NCBI GenBank assembly: GCA_030604195.1
Contig: JAUVWI010000031.1
Location: 1-38,887, forward strand
Reading direction: 5' to 3'
Origin: Spirochaetales bacterium
Lineage (GTDB): Bacteria; Spirochaetota; Spirochaetia; SZUA-6; DRHE01
DNA length: 38,887 nucleotides
Shown piece after piece: positions 23,573 to 32,671 of the stretch. Within the stretch, counting starts at the first letter, position 1, and the number at the start of each line of letters is the position of its first letter. A program made the translations under genes and the position numbers. Under the pieces are notes generated by a model. It had not been told where the DNA came from. It saw only the letters and a program-made list of their open reading frames with translations, and ran no database searches.

Positions 23573-24847
23573 CTATTCGGGCTTGTATTTATTCAGTATC
23601 TCGTCTACATCAGGCACAGCATCATTAAGCGACTGTTCAGCGGTCTTCTGCCCAAAAAGCACTTCCTCAACCGCCTGGCCAAGCCTGAAGGCTATTTCGT
23701 TGACAAAAGGTGTATCATAGTAGAAACTGGCAGGATTGTTTAGAATCTCCATTTCAGCATTATAGTCCGGGCGTCTGGTAACATAATCTTTAGCAAAATT
23801 CTTCTTATGCACGGGTAGAGTGCCGTTGATTTCAGCCAGCTCCATGTCGAATGTCTCATTCAAAGTCATATGACGCATCCATTCCCAGGCAAGATCCTTT
23901 AACGGACTGAATTTGTAGACCATCATAGCCTGAGAAAAGAAAAGGCTGATACCGGGGTTGGCATTCTTCTCAGGAATTGGCGCTACTTCAAATTTCAAAT
24001 CAGGTGCTGAGTCTCGTAGCACACCCACTGTCCAGGCCTCACGGAAAAACATGGCTACCTGTCCACGGGTAAAGGCTTGCATTGGTTTGCCAATTGTGAT
24101 GCTGGAAACCCCATGCTTCTGGACCAGGTCTCCATAGAATTGAAGAGACTCAATAGCTTCCGGGCTGTTCAGGTAGCCCTCTGAAGTTGTACCGTCATCA
24201 GAATATACTTGTCCGCCCCAGGAGTGTAAGAAAGGTAGCCATTTGTCGGCTATGCCCCGGGGATTGCCCAAATATCGGACGCCGAATCCTACGTAGCCAG
24301 CATCGGTCAGCTTCTTAGCATACTCAAGTAACTCGTCCATGGTCTCCGGAGGATCATCAGAATCCAAACCTGCGGATTTGAAGGCATCTGTGTTATAATA
24401 CAACATCATACCAAGATCCGCCTCAATAGGATAGCCGTAGTAACGACCTTCCCATTGGAGATACGGCCCGATCTTGTCGACAATAATTTCCCCCCAGGCT
24501 TTGTTTATATCATCCGGAGCTGGATCAGCAACTTTTAAACCCCCGGCAAAGTATGGCACCTTGCCAACGAATATATCCGGGGCATTCTGGCGACCGGCAA
24601 ACGCGGCCAAGTACTTGGCATCACTCCCCTCATAAGGAATAGGCACAAATTCGATCTCAACATCGGGAAACTTCTCATTAAACCCGGCCAGCTTTTCTTT
24701 ATAGAACGGATACATTCCCGGGTAATCCTGATCCAGGAAGCTCCAAAAGATGAGCTTCTGTGGGCCTGCAGGTTTTTCTTGCTTACCGCCCGCAAACAGG
24801 GGAAGTGAAAGCAAGAAAATGATGAGAACCGTAACTATCTTTTTCAT
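23573..24847 (-). CDS. ABC transporter sugar-binding protein (second system)
   Basis: A 424-residue family 1 solute-binding protein. A signal peptide (LLSLPLFAGGKQEK at about 13-26) lacks a lipobox cysteine. The mature protein starts with KLIFWSFLDQDYPGMYPFYK; APDIFVGKVPYFAG and FTRGQVAMFFREAWTVG are typical of the carbohydrate-binding family. AAGGAG precedes the ATG by 7 bases. It heads the operon binding protein, two permeases, mttB copy 1. Its promoter carries the shared TTGGT-N11-ACCAA operator. The sequence does not show the ligand. Confidence 0.92.
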   Translation of the reverse strand: MKKIVTVLIIFLLSLPLFAGGKQEKPAGPQKLIFWSFLDQDYPGMYPFYKEKLAGFNEKFPDVEIEFVPIPYEGSDAKYLAAFAGRQNAPDIFVGKVPYFAGGLKVADPAPDDINKAWGEIIVDKIGPYLQWEGRYYGYPIEADLGMMLYYNTDAFKSAGLDSDDPPETMDELLEYAKKLTDAGYVGFGVRYLGNPRGIADKWLPFLHSWGGQVYSDDGTTSEGYLNSPEAIESLQFYGDLVQKHGVSSITIGKPMQAFTRGQVAMFFREAWTVGVLRDSAPDLKFEVAPIPEKNANPGISLFFSQAMMVYKFSPLKDLAWEWMRHMTLNETFDMELAEINGTLPVHKKNFAKDYVTRRPDYNAEMEILNNPASFYYDTPFVNEIAFRLGQAVEEVLFGQKTAEQSLNDAVPDVDEILNKYKPE

Positions 24848-25171
24848 TCTTTACTCCTTTTGCACTCTTTAGTTTTTAATAAAAATCCCTTGATTTTTCT
24901 AATAATAACCTCCTTTCTTCTGAATAAGATAAAATCAGGAGATAAATTCTCTAATTTCCAATATAAAATTGGACAAATCAGTGACCCAATTTATTGGTTC
25001 ATATGTTATACCAATACACCCATTCTGTCAAGAGAAAATAAAATTATTTACTCTATTAATTGGCCGCTGCTTTCACAGAAGATAAAACAGATCAGTCTCA
25101 GGCGGCTTATAAAGGATTTTCGATGGACCCCGGGAATGAAGTCGAAAAGCAATTCATGGATAACAATTTGC
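24848..25171 (-). other. Intergenic region upstream of the second sugar transporter operon
   Basis: These 324 bases separate the transporter operon from the upstream uroD-like gene. They hold the promoter and operator at 24994-25031 and a leader of about 150 bases before the binding-protein ATG. I see no gene; a second AAAGGAGG about 60 bases before the true ribosome site is followed by no start codon. Confidence 0.5.
24994..25031 (-). promoter_or_regulatory. Promoter and operator of the second sugar transporter operon
   Basis: On the minus strand TTGACA (25031-25026) is followed after 15 bases by TATAAC (25010-25005). The 21-bp operator TTGGT-N11-ACCAA (24994-25014) covers the -10 box. The distance from TTGACA to the operator is nearly the same as in the other two sites (11 to 12 bases), so all three seem built to one plan. 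Confidence 0.78.
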
Positions 25172-26236
25172 TTATTTTCCGCTATTAGAGCTGTCCTTTA
25201 CCGCCTTTAGCATTGCCAGGTAATTTTCAAGCCTGACAGCAGTGTGAATTTCAGCAGAACCGCCGACTATATAACCTCTTGGTGAAGCCTGTATATTTTC
25301 AATGGTCTTATTGTAGCATTCTTCAGGTGATCCATGCGCAAAAAGACTACTTACATCAAGTCCTCCGCAGAGAACAAGCTCGGGATACCGTTTTCTTAAG
25401 TCCTTCACAGTCATACCGCTCAGCTCTTCAATAGGGTTTATTCCATCAATACCGGCATCAACAAGATCGTCCATTATTTCCCAGAGATTGCCGTCCGAAT
25501 GGAAGAGAACCTTTGCACCAATAGCATGGTATGCTTCTATTATTTTTGATAAATAGGGCAAGAAATGATTATGCAGAAATTGAGGTGGAAAAAGCAGGCC
25601 GTTTTTATAAGCAAGATCTTCACCAATAAAAACAGCAAAAGGTTTAAAGCTTTCCGGTAAATGAGAGAGGCGATCCATGGTTTTCTGGTACAGCAAAGAA
25701 AGAAAATCTGCAACTAAATCAGGCTCATCGTACATAAGGTAGATAAAACGCTCTATGCCGTTTGTATATTCATATGCCTCTGTAAGTCCGACATGACCTA
25801 TGCAGGGGAATACCATAACCTGATCTGCTTCTTTCTGCTTTTCCCGCCAATCTTCGAGTATTAAATCCAGTTTTTTTTGAGCAGACTGATTCCAGCCTGA
25901 ATATTCACTGATCTTGAAGCGAATACCCGATACTAAGCTCTCCTGCTCCAGCATAGCAGGATCCGTATCCATCCAGCTTGTCCATCTTTGCTGCCTGAAG
26001 CGTTTTCCATCACTGTCAAAATAATTTCTTTCTTTTTCTGGAAATCTCATTTCCTGTTTTGTCGCATCTAAAACTTTTTTATATGTTTCCATGCATGAGG
26101 CCCTGCCATTTTCAACAGTTAAAGCTCTTCCTGTGAAATGCTCAATAATTGTGTCATTTCTTATCCAATCCCAAACAGGGGGGCGATCTGTTTTTTCAAA
26201 AGCAAAGCATCGCTTTACTCGTTCAAATGAATCCAT
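25172..26236 (-). CDS. Uroporphyrinogen decarboxylase-fold protein (MtaA/CmuA-like), copy 2
   Basis: A 354-residue UroD-family TIM barrel: FERVKRCFAFEKTDRPPVWD at the start, KVLFHSDGNLWEIMDDLVDA, GIDGINPIEELSGM and LVLCGGLDVSSLFAHGSPEE followed by GYIVGGSAEIH. By family it is a corrinoid-linked methyltransferase candidate rather than a haem enzyme. AGGAGG lies 7 bases before the ATG. It is divergent from mttB copy 2, with 136 bases between the start codons. The shared operator at 26314-26334 lies 78 bases upstream of this start and could affect both directions. A decayed paralogue follows mttB copy 1. Confidence 0.87.
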   Translation of the reverse strand: MDSFERVKRCFAFEKTDRPPVWDWIRNDTIIEHFTGRALTVENGRASCMETYKKVLDATKQEMRFPEKERNYFDSDGKRFRQQRWTSWMDTDPAMLEQESLVSGIRFKISEYSGWNQSAQKKLDLILEDWREKQKEADQVMVFPCIGHVGLTEAYEYTNGIERFIYLMYDEPDLVADFLSLLYQKTMDRLSHLPESFKPFAVFIGEDLAYKNGLLFPPQFLHNHFLPYLSKIIEAYHAIGAKVLFHSDGNLWEIMDDLVDAGIDGINPIEELSGMTVKDLRKRYPELVLCGGLDVSSLFAHGSPEECYNKTIENIQASPRGYIVGGSAEIHTAVRLENYLAMLKAVKDSSNSGK

Positions 26237-26296
26237 TGAGAATACCTCCTGTAGTTATAAATTATAGTAATATTTTTCGAGTGTAAATATTCTTTC

Positions 26297-26334
26297 TTGA
26301 CAAAATATCTTTTTTGGTATATTAACTCTACCAA
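26297..26334 (+). promoter_or_regulatory. Promoter and operator of the mttB2-epimerase-gntR operon
   Basis: TTGACA at 26297-26302 is followed by TATATT at 26318-26323 (15-base spacer) or TATTAA at 26320-26325 (17-base spacer). The 21-bp operator with arms TTGGTAT and CTACCAA (TTGGT-N11-ACCAA frame) is at 26314-26334. Since the gntR gene is third in this operon, the regulator probably controls itself. Confidence 0.8.
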
Positions 26335-26372
26335 TACGAATATTGCTTTTTAAGATATCGAAAGGACTTGAT

Positions 26373-27845
26373 ATGCTGTTGGAACCAATTAGAGTATTGA
26401 CACAAGACGAAATGGAAAAGATTCACCAGGCCTCAATTACAATCCTTGAGGAAGTAGGGATGAAAATTGACAGCGAAAAAGCACATGATTATTTAAAAAA
26501 GGCCGGCTGCAAGATTGATGAAAACTCTATGGTCGTTAAGTTCCCTAAAAAAATTATGCAGCAATATGTGGATAAGATGCGAAAAGATTATGAAAATCCT
26601 GAGCGCGTTCCGGGGAAAATGTCTGTGCGTTATTCACATATAAGATTTCGCAAAGAGAAGCATAAGATACATCCGGATTTTACTGCAAGCAGCGGCGGTT
26701 TTTGTTGTTATATTTACGATCTGGAAGGCAGACGCAGAAGCCCCAATATGGATGATGTTCATCGATCGATAAACATGGTGAACAAACTGGATTCAATCGA
26801 TTACACAGGTCTTCCCGTATCCGACCAGGAAACACCGTATGAAATACGACCTGTAAAAATGGCCGCTGAGCTTGCAAAATACACTACCAAATTCGGTGGT
26901 GTTGAAACATTTAAAAAACAGGATATCCCGTACCTTATTGAAATAGGAACAATTATAAAGGGCAGTATGGAAACCTTAAAGAAAGAGCCCATCCTGGTGG
27001 GATACGCAGAGGCACGTTCTCCGCTCTGTTTTGATAATAATATGGTGGAAATCTTTATTGAATATATAAAGCGTGGTTTTCCACAGACTTTAGATACTAT
27101 GCCCAATGGTGGAGCCACAGTACCTGTGACTGCAGCCGGAAATTTAGCTGTAGGCATTGCCGAAACTTTAAGCGCTGTTGTGCTGGCTTATGCTATAGAT
27201 GAAAATGCTGCTGTCGGCGTTGATATTATTCCGTCCTATTTCGATATGCAATCAGGTCTTTTCAGATACGCAAGCGCAGAAAGGATGCCACTTTTAGTTG
27301 CCAGAGTTCAGATGATATCAGAGTATTACGGCTGCCCAAGCGGAGTGCATGGCGGGAAAACGGATAGCTGTTTTATTAACGTACAAACAGGCATTGAAAA
27401 GGCAATGAGCACTGTTTTTCCGGTGCTGGCAGGGGCTGTCGGTATAGGGACAGTGGGACATCTCGAAAATGCTCTCACTTTTTCTCCCCAGCAGCTTGTA
27501 ATAGATAATGAAGTTATCAGTTATATGCGAAGTACTCTTAAACCTATCGAAATTAATGATCGCACTCTGGCTTTAGATACAATCCGCAAAGTAGGTATAG
27601 GAGGGAATTATCTAAGCGAGATGCATACAGCAGAACATTTTAAAGACGAGATCTTTTTCTCGAACCTTTTTGAAACCCAAACCTGGGAAAGTGTGCATTC
27701 TGAAGGAATAAAAGGTATGAATAATAAGGCCTATGAAGAAGCAAAGTCTATTTGGAAAGAAAAACCGGAACCTATCATTGATAGTGATAAAATTAATGCA
27801 ATAGATAGAGTCGTTGCACAAGCTGAAAAGGAGCTTTTATCATAA
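26373..27845 (+). CDS. MttB-family (trimethylamine methyltransferase-like) protein, copy 2
   Basis: A 490-residue MttB-superfamily protein without an in-frame amber codon, so not a pyrrolysine enzyme. Family features include VLTQDEMEKIHQASITILEE at the N-terminus, NGGATVPVTAAGNLAVGIAE, GGKTDSCFINVQTGIEKAMS and the end HTAEHFKDEIFFSNLFE. The start is the ATG at 26373, with AAAGGA 8 bases upstream; an in-frame TTG at 26343 lies close to the operator and has no ribosome site. The stop overlaps the next ATG by one base (TAATG). It is clearly diverged from copy 1, so the two probably act on different methyl donors or at different steps. Confidence 0.87.
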   Translation: MLLEPIRVLTQDEMEKIHQASITILEEVGMKIDSEKAHDYLKKAGCKIDENSMVVKFPKKIMQQYVDKMRKDYENPERVPGKMSVRYSHIRFRKEKHKIHPDFTASSGGFCCYIYDLEGRRRSPNMDDVHRSINMVNKLDSIDYTGLPVSDQETPYEIRPVKMAAELAKYTTKFGGVETFKKQDIPYLIEIGTIIKGSMETLKKEPILVGYAEARSPLCFDNNMVEIFIEYIKRGFPQTLDTMPNGGATVPVTAAGNLAVGIAETLSAVVLAYAIDENAAVGVDIIPSYFDMQSGLFRYASAERMPLLVARVQMISEYYGCPSGVHGGKTDSCFINVQTGIEKAMSTVFPVLAGAVGIGTVGHLENALTFSPQQLVIDNEVISYMRSTLKPIEINDRTLALDTIRKVGIGGNYLSEMHTAEHFKDEIFFSNLFETQTWESVHSEGIKGMNNKAYEEAKSIWKEKPEPIIDSDKINAIDRVVAQAEKELLS

Positions 27846-29104
27846 TGACTAATCTACCTGTTGCACTTATCGATGATCTCAAACTGGATAGTAAACTCAT
27901 TGAACAGTATGAGTATTATTTGATTATCAGGGTAAAGTTTCTCCTTGAACGATTCAGAAAGTTTCCTGATTTTCCCGGAGTCCAAACCGGTTATAACTCT
28001 ATTACCGGAAAAGAATTTTTAGAAGATCATCTTTTCTCATATTCCTGGATAAACGGAAGGGGAGCCGGAGTTTTTTCAAGGTTTGCAGACTATTTTCCTG
28101 AATATCATGATGAATTAATGACATTTGCTTTGCATACAATAAAAGCAATGGAAAAACACAGGCAAATAAATAGCGGATTTTTCCCTTTTATGGCAAATGA
28201 AAACGGTACTGAAACAACCGATAGATGCTCCCGTCCTAAGGATTACAAGAGTTACAGCGATCTCCATGCATGTTTCGGTTTTTTAGAATATGGTATTCGG
28301 TCGGGAGATAATAAATGTATTAAGCTGGCAAAACAGATATTTTCAGAAGTTATTACTGCTTTGGAAAAGAATTATATCACTCTTGAGCCTGATCCAATAG
28401 ATGATGAAAGAATATCGGAAAACCCGTGGTCTGTCGCCCTGGACCTTTCTAATGAATTTGCAAAACACCTTAATGACAGATCCTATCTTTATATCGGAGC
28501 AAAAATAATAGAACATATTCTCGATAACTACTACATTAAGGACGTAGGCGCTTTAATTGAATATATTACTCCGGATAGTCGCCCCTATGTCGAGGAGAAT
28601 GGCGGTAATGTTATTGATCCCGGTCATGCAATTGAATTTTCCAGTTTTGCATTAGAGTTTTCCCGCTTAGCGGAAAAAATAAACATCTATCCTGAATTAT
28701 GCTCCCGTATAAATGATATTTGTCCCAAACTTATCCTGTGGAATATAGAGAGGGGCTGGAACAGTAATTTTCCCGGATTTTATAAAACAATTGATAGCAG
28801 AACAGGAACACCATTAAACAATACAATGCCTTGGTGGGGTTTACCTGAAGCCATGCTCGCTTTGCTTTCAGCATACGAAAGAGTAAAAGATAAGGAATTT
28901 CTTAACAGGTTTAAAGATGTTCATAATGCTTATTTTGGGAATTATTTGAATCAAAAAACCAACTGGGGCCCATATCAAAATATGGATGGAACAAATGGCA
29001 GGCCCATTGATATCCCCCCTGCCTGTAAATTCCAGGACCCGGAGTTTCATTCAGGAAAAAATATTTTATCAGTTATAGATGTGATAGGTAGAAATAGTTT
29101 CTAA
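27845..29104 (+). CDS. N-acylglucosamine 2-epimerase (AGE)-like alpha/alpha-barrel protein
   Basis: A 419-residue protein with the helical-barrel layout of AGE/YihS sugar epimerases and related six-hairpin glycosidases. VIDPGHAIEFSSFALEF (about 258-274) matches the catalytic HPGH-E region, and TMPWWGLPEAMLALLSAYE (about 327-345) matches the second active-site stretch with its conserved Trp-Glu pattern. No signal peptide is seen, so it is cytoplasmic. It is coupled to mttB copy 2 by a one-base overlap, indicating that a sugar moiety is processed in the same pathway. Whether it epimerises a sugar or cleaves a glycosidic bond cannot be decided from sequence alone. Confidence 0.7.
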   Translation: MTNLPVALIDDLKLDSKLIEQYEYYLIIRVKFLLERFRKFPDFPGVQTGYNSITGKEFLEDHLFSYSWINGRGAGVFSRFADYFPEYHDELMTFALHTIKAMEKHRQINSGFFPFMANENGTETTDRCSRPKDYKSYSDLHACFGFLEYGIRSGDNKCIKLAKQIFSEVITALEKNYITLEPDPIDDERISENPWSVALDLSNEFAKHLNDRSYLYIGAKIIEHILDNYYIKDVGALIEYITPDSRPYVEENGGNVIDPGHAIEFSSFALEFSRLAEKINIYPELCSRINDICPKLILWNIERGWNSNFPGFYKTIDSRTGTPLNNTMPWWGLPEAMLALLSAYERVKDKEFLNRFKDVHNAYFGNYLNQKTNWGPYQNMDGTNGRPIDIPPACKFQDPEFHSGKNILSVIDVIGRNSF

Positions 29105-29140
29105 TTGACATTAAAATAATAATCATTAAGATAAGATTCT

Positions 29141-29824
29141 ATGATAAATAAAGTTCTTCTAAAAGATGAAATAGTAAAAGAAATTATTTCTTTAATTGCT
29201 CAAAAAGTATATCAAGACGGTCAACGGCTTCCTGCAGAACGTATTTTAAGCGATAAATTTAAAGTGAGCCGTGGAACTTTGAGGGATGCCCTTGCAAAAT
29301 TGGAAGAGATAGGCATGATAGAAATAAAACCTGGTTCCGGCATATACGTAAAAAAGTTCAGCATGAAGAAAATACCCCCGCATATAATGCCTAAAGATTA
29401 CTTACGGGTTTCGTTAGATGATATATATTTTACAAGAATGGCAATTGAGCTTCCTGCAATTGAGCTTGCCTGTAAAAATCACAATAAAAGAGATATCGAC
29501 AAATTAGAAACACTTATTGAAAAAATGAAGAAACATACAGGCAATTTATCACAATATATGAAGTATGATATGGAATTTCATAGAAGCATTATTCAAGCAG
29601 GTAAAAACAAAGTACTCTTAGTAGCTTTTGATGCTATATATGAGTTTCATATATACTCACAGATTTTTGTGATGGAGGGAGCTATTGAACATCACAGGTT
29701 AATATTGGATAACTTGAAAAAAGGCAATTTAAAATTGGCTAAAAAATATCTTATCAAACATCTCTGTGATATGGAAGGATACTTAGATTACAAAAAAGTA
29801 GATAGGAAGAAAAATACAAAATAA
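29141..29824 (+). CDS. GntR-family (FadR/FCD type) transcriptional regulator
   Basis: A 227-residue regulator. The N-terminal winged helix includes DGQRLPAERILSDKFKVSRG, TLRDALAKLEEIGMIEIKPG and SGIYVKK. From about residue 80 comes an FCD ligand domain with the usual metal-binding pattern DMEFHRSI near 147-154 and a late His in HHRL. FadR-subfamily proteins commonly bind TTGGT/ACCAA-type half-sites, which matches the operators at 17139, 24994 and 26314. It is the third gene of the mttB2 operon, 36 bases after the AGE-like gene. It is probably a repressor released by a pathway metabolite. Confidence 0.9.
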   Translation: MINKVLLKDEIVKEIISLIAQKVYQDGQRLPAERILSDKFKVSRGTLRDALAKLEEIGMIEIKPGSGIYVKKFSMKKIPPHIMPKDYLRVSLDDIYFTRMAIELPAIELACKNHNKRDIDKLETLIEKMKKHTGNLSQYMKYDMEFHRSIIQAGKNKVLLVAFDAIYEFHIYSQIFVMEGAIEHHRLILDNLKKGNLKLAKKYLIKHLCDMEGYLDYKKVDRKKNTK

Positions 29825-29865
29825 AAAGTATTAGAGCGGTATTGCCCGGATCAACATTCCGCCTC

Positions 29866-31464
29866 CTATATTCCCTCAGCCGTTCCGTCCCTCCTGATCT
29901 CGGCGACCCCCTGAAAACCATTGCCTGACTGCATTTTAAGAACGGCCTGAATCGCGCCGAGATAGAAACTCCAGGGTTCCCGTTTATCGATTTCATATCC
30001 TGCTTCAATTAAACGGGATATAACGGCTGCAGGGAAACGGTCAGCTTCAATACTTATTAGGTTGTTTACAGAGCAATGCATTCTCGGCTCTTTCATTGCT
30101 TCATATATGGTCATGTTTCGCTCTATTACATTGATCAAGAACTGGCTGATTGCTGTGAAAATTCGCTGGCTGCCGGGACTGCCGACCACCATCCAGGGAG
30201 AATCTTTATGAAAGATGATTGCAGGCGCTACGGAAGATGACGAAGGAGCATTGGGCTTGAAGTAGTGGGGATGTCCCGGGTCATCCCGATTCAAATCGAT
30301 AAGGTAATTATTATAAAGAAATCCAAGTCCCTCAGCGGCTGCTTTAGTTCCATAAACAAGATTTATTGACTGGGTAATGCCCACAACATTGCCATGGCAG
30401 TCCATCACAGAAAGATGCGTGGTTTCTCCGCCGGCATCTGGAAAGAACTTTCGCATTATTCTCCGGACACTTTTATCTGCAGATATTCCGGAGAGCATGA
30501 TATCACCCTCTGAGGAGTAATAATTGGGGTGAGGAGTATCTTTTTCGTTTAACTGCATTGCCGTTTTGAATATTTCGGCCAGCAATAGATATGTTTCCGG
30601 GCTTTGTTCGGCAATGAGCGCCGGCGAACAGCGGTCCAGGGCTCCAAGGGTAAAGAGCAGCATTCTTCCCCCGGAAGATGGCGGCAGGGTTGCAACTTTT
30701 AATCCTCGATACATGGTCGTAATGGGAGTGCGCTCAACAGGCCAGGGAATATTTCCAAGATCATCGGACCTCAGAAATCCTCCATTTGCACGCATATCCT
30801 GGTCAATACACCGGGCGGGTTTTCCTGTGTAGAAGTACTCCGGACTGAAATCTGCAATTTCCTGTAGAAGCAACCCAAGTTCCGGTTGAGTGAACAGCTC
30901 TCCTGTTTCAAAGGGTTTCAAACCATCTTTCAGGAAATAGCGGGCGCCGGATAACGAGGGTATTTTCATAAACAGGGGCAGTTCCCGTATCTGAAGACTA
31001 TGCTGAAGTTGAGTTATTTCGTATCCCTCTCCAGCAATATTAATCGCTGGTTCTAAGACCTCATTCCACTTCAAACGGCCAAAACGTCGATGGAGATGTC
31101 CTAATACGGCAACCGTACCGGGAACCGAGGTCCCGGTGTAGCCAACGCTAAGTGATTCCTTGCTTACAGAGCTGATATCAACCCGCCCGGGGGCGCGGCT
31201 CGATCCGTCTACAGCTATAGTCATGCCGTCTATGTGAACAATAGCGTTTGATTCTCCGCCAACGCCGCTTGCCTGAGGTTCACAAACACCGAGGGCAAAG
31301 GCCGAGGCACACGCGGCATCAACAGCGTTCCCGCCTCTGCGCAGCATATCGACCCCGGCCCTGGTTGCAAGGGGAAACGCGGTTGCTACCATGCCACCGG
31401 CAGCGGCCGAACACTTCAGGTCGGGCGCAGGGCGGAATGTGCTTTCAATTGCTGTTATATCCAT
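29866..31464 (-). CDS. ggt: Gamma-glutamyltransferase-family protein
   Basis: A 532-residue Ntn-hydrolase of the gamma-glutamyltransferase family, expected to self-cleave before T348 in GGETTHLSV, the equivalent of T391 of E. coli GGT. Other family stretches are MLRRGGNAVDAACASAFALG, ASGVGGESNAIVH and TLPPSSGGRMLLFTLGALD. No signal peptide is visible, unlike periplasmic GGT, so it probably acts in the cytoplasm on imported gamma-glutamyl compounds or related amides. The ATG at 31464 (GAAGGG upstream) was chosen over an in-frame TTG that overlaps the M20 gene. It ends the peptide-transporter operon and is convergent with gntR, 41 bases apart. Confidence 0.9.
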   Translation of the reverse strand: MDITAIESTFRPAPDLKCSAAAGGMVATAFPLATRAGVDMLRRGGNAVDAACASAFALGVCEPQASGVGGESNAIVHIDGMTIAVDGSSRAPGRVDISSVSKESLSVGYTGTSVPGTVAVLGHLHRRFGRLKWNEVLEPAINIAGEGYEITQLQHSLQIRELPLFMKIPSLSGARYFLKDGLKPFETGELFTQPELGLLLQEIADFSPEYFYTGKPARCIDQDMRANGGFLRSDDLGNIPWPVERTPITTMYRGLKVATLPPSSGGRMLLFTLGALDRCSPALIAEQSPETYLLLAEIFKTAMQLNEKDTPHPNYYSSEGDIMLSGISADKSVRRIMRKFFPDAGGETTHLSVMDCHGNVVGITQSINLVYGTKAAAEGLGFLYNNYLIDLNRDDPGHPHYFKPNAPSSSSVAPAIIFHKDSPWMVVGSPGSQRIFTAISQFLINVIERNMTIYEAMKEPRMHCSVNNLISIEADRFPAAVISRLIEAGYEIDKREPWSFYLGAIQAVLKMQSGNGFQGVAEIRRDGTAEGI

Positions 31465-31487
31465 GGGAATCCCTTCAAACCGACCCT

Positions 31488-32669
31488 TCAAACAGACTGC
31501 CGGAAAAGCTTTCCTGACAGGAGACGTTGGCGGCTCAGTTCTATAATTGAGACAAGAAGTTTTGTCCGGTCAAGCAGGCTATCCTTAACCATATATTCCC
31601 GATCACTGTGATCATTGTTGCCTATGGGTCCCAATCCATCGATTACCGGAGTGCCTGCAGCGGCTATAATATTTGCGTCGGAACCGCCTGAACGGAATTC
31701 TTCAACCACAGTTATGCCAAGCTTTTCACCTGCTTCGGCAACAATGTGAAACAGTTCTCTGTTTCGTTCGGTTGCCGCCATTGCGGGACGATTGCCTACC
31801 TCAACCAGGCGGCTCGTTGTACCGGCCCCATCGAGGCGATTATTGATCTCTTCAAGCCTGGTCATAATAGCCTTAAGTGTTATTTCAGTACTAAAACGAA
31901 TGTCCACAGTAGCCATAGCGGTTTCCGGTATACTGTTCGGGGTGATGCCGCCTTTTACGCAGCCGACGTTAACGGTCAGTTCCGGGAAAGTGTTGTTTAA
32001 AGATTCGATGTCTATGATTTTGTGAGCAAGCGCCAATATTGCGCTGGACTTTTCTATCGAGGGGTTGGCTGCGTGTCCCGCCCTCCCCCGCACGTGGATC
32101 TCCAGTCCCAGGCGACCCTTTCGACCCGTGACCACTTCCCCGTTCATACCGCCGCATTCAAGAACCAGAGCCATGGCGCTTTTCTGTGCTTCTGAGGCAA
32201 TGATCTCACGGGATACGGGAGAACCGATTTCTTCATCCGAATTGAAGATCACTCTTAGCGGTATTTTGGCAAGCATATTGCAGGAATCGAGCGCTTTGAG
32301 GGCGTAGATTGCGGCAACGATACCCCCTTTCATATCAATAACACCCGGTCCATAGGCGTTTTTTTCATCTTCACGATAGCGGTTGAAATCCGTATCCGCA
32401 GGGAATACAGTATCCAGATGACCTACCATTAGAATGTTGCCGGAATCACCTGCCGAGTCGCCGGACAGGATCAGGGTATCTCCGTACTGTTCATGTTCGA
32501 GGCGTGTTGTTTTGACGGGAAGATCCTCTATTGCTTTCAACACAACATTGCAGACCCGATTGACACCCGGTTTATTGTAAGTGCCGCTCTGTATTGAAAC
32601 GAGGTCCTTCAAAAGCTCAAGCATTTCATTGCGCTTCTCCTCCAGATATTCTATAGGAGCGGTTTCCAT
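31488..32669 (-). CDS. M20-family metallopeptidase (carboxypeptidase G2/ArgE-like)
   Basis: A 393-residue di-zinc peptidase. Metal ligands and catalytic residues are in place: H84 and D86 in MVGHLDT, D112 in GVIDMKGG, E146/E147 in NSDEEIGS, and a late His in GNNDHSDREYM. A dimerisation domain lies between about 180 and 290 (GRKGRLGLEIHVRGRAGHAA). The family removes C-terminal residues, acyl groups or glutamate from small peptides and conjugates. The start is the ATG at 32669, 2 bases after the aminomutase stop, with AAGG upstream. It probably cuts the imported compound before or after the GGT-type enzyme. Confidence 0.88.
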   Translation of the reverse strand: METAPIEYLEEKRNEMLELLKDLVSIQSGTYNKPGVNRVCNVVLKAIEDLPVKTTRLEHEQYGDTLILSGDSAGDSGNILMVGHLDTVFPADTDFNRYREDEKNAYGPGVIDMKGGIVAAIYALKALDSCNMLAKIPLRVIFNSDEEIGSPVSREIIASEAQKSAMALVLECGGMNGEVVTGRKGRLGLEIHVRGRAGHAANPSIEKSSAILALAHKIIDIESLNNTFPELTVNVGCVKGGITPNSIPETAMATVDIRFSTEITLKAIMTRLEEINNRLDGAGTTSRLVEVGNRPAMAATERNRELFHIVAEAGEKLGITVVEEFRSGGSDANIIAAAGTPVIDGLGPIGNNDHSDREYMVKDSLLDRTKLLVSIIELSRQRLLSGKLFRQSV

Positions 32670-32671
32670 AT

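Noticed and set aside
20131-27845. Pyrrolysine-containing MttB
   Set aside because: Both MttB-family genes are open for their full length without an in-frame TAG, and no pyl genes are seen.
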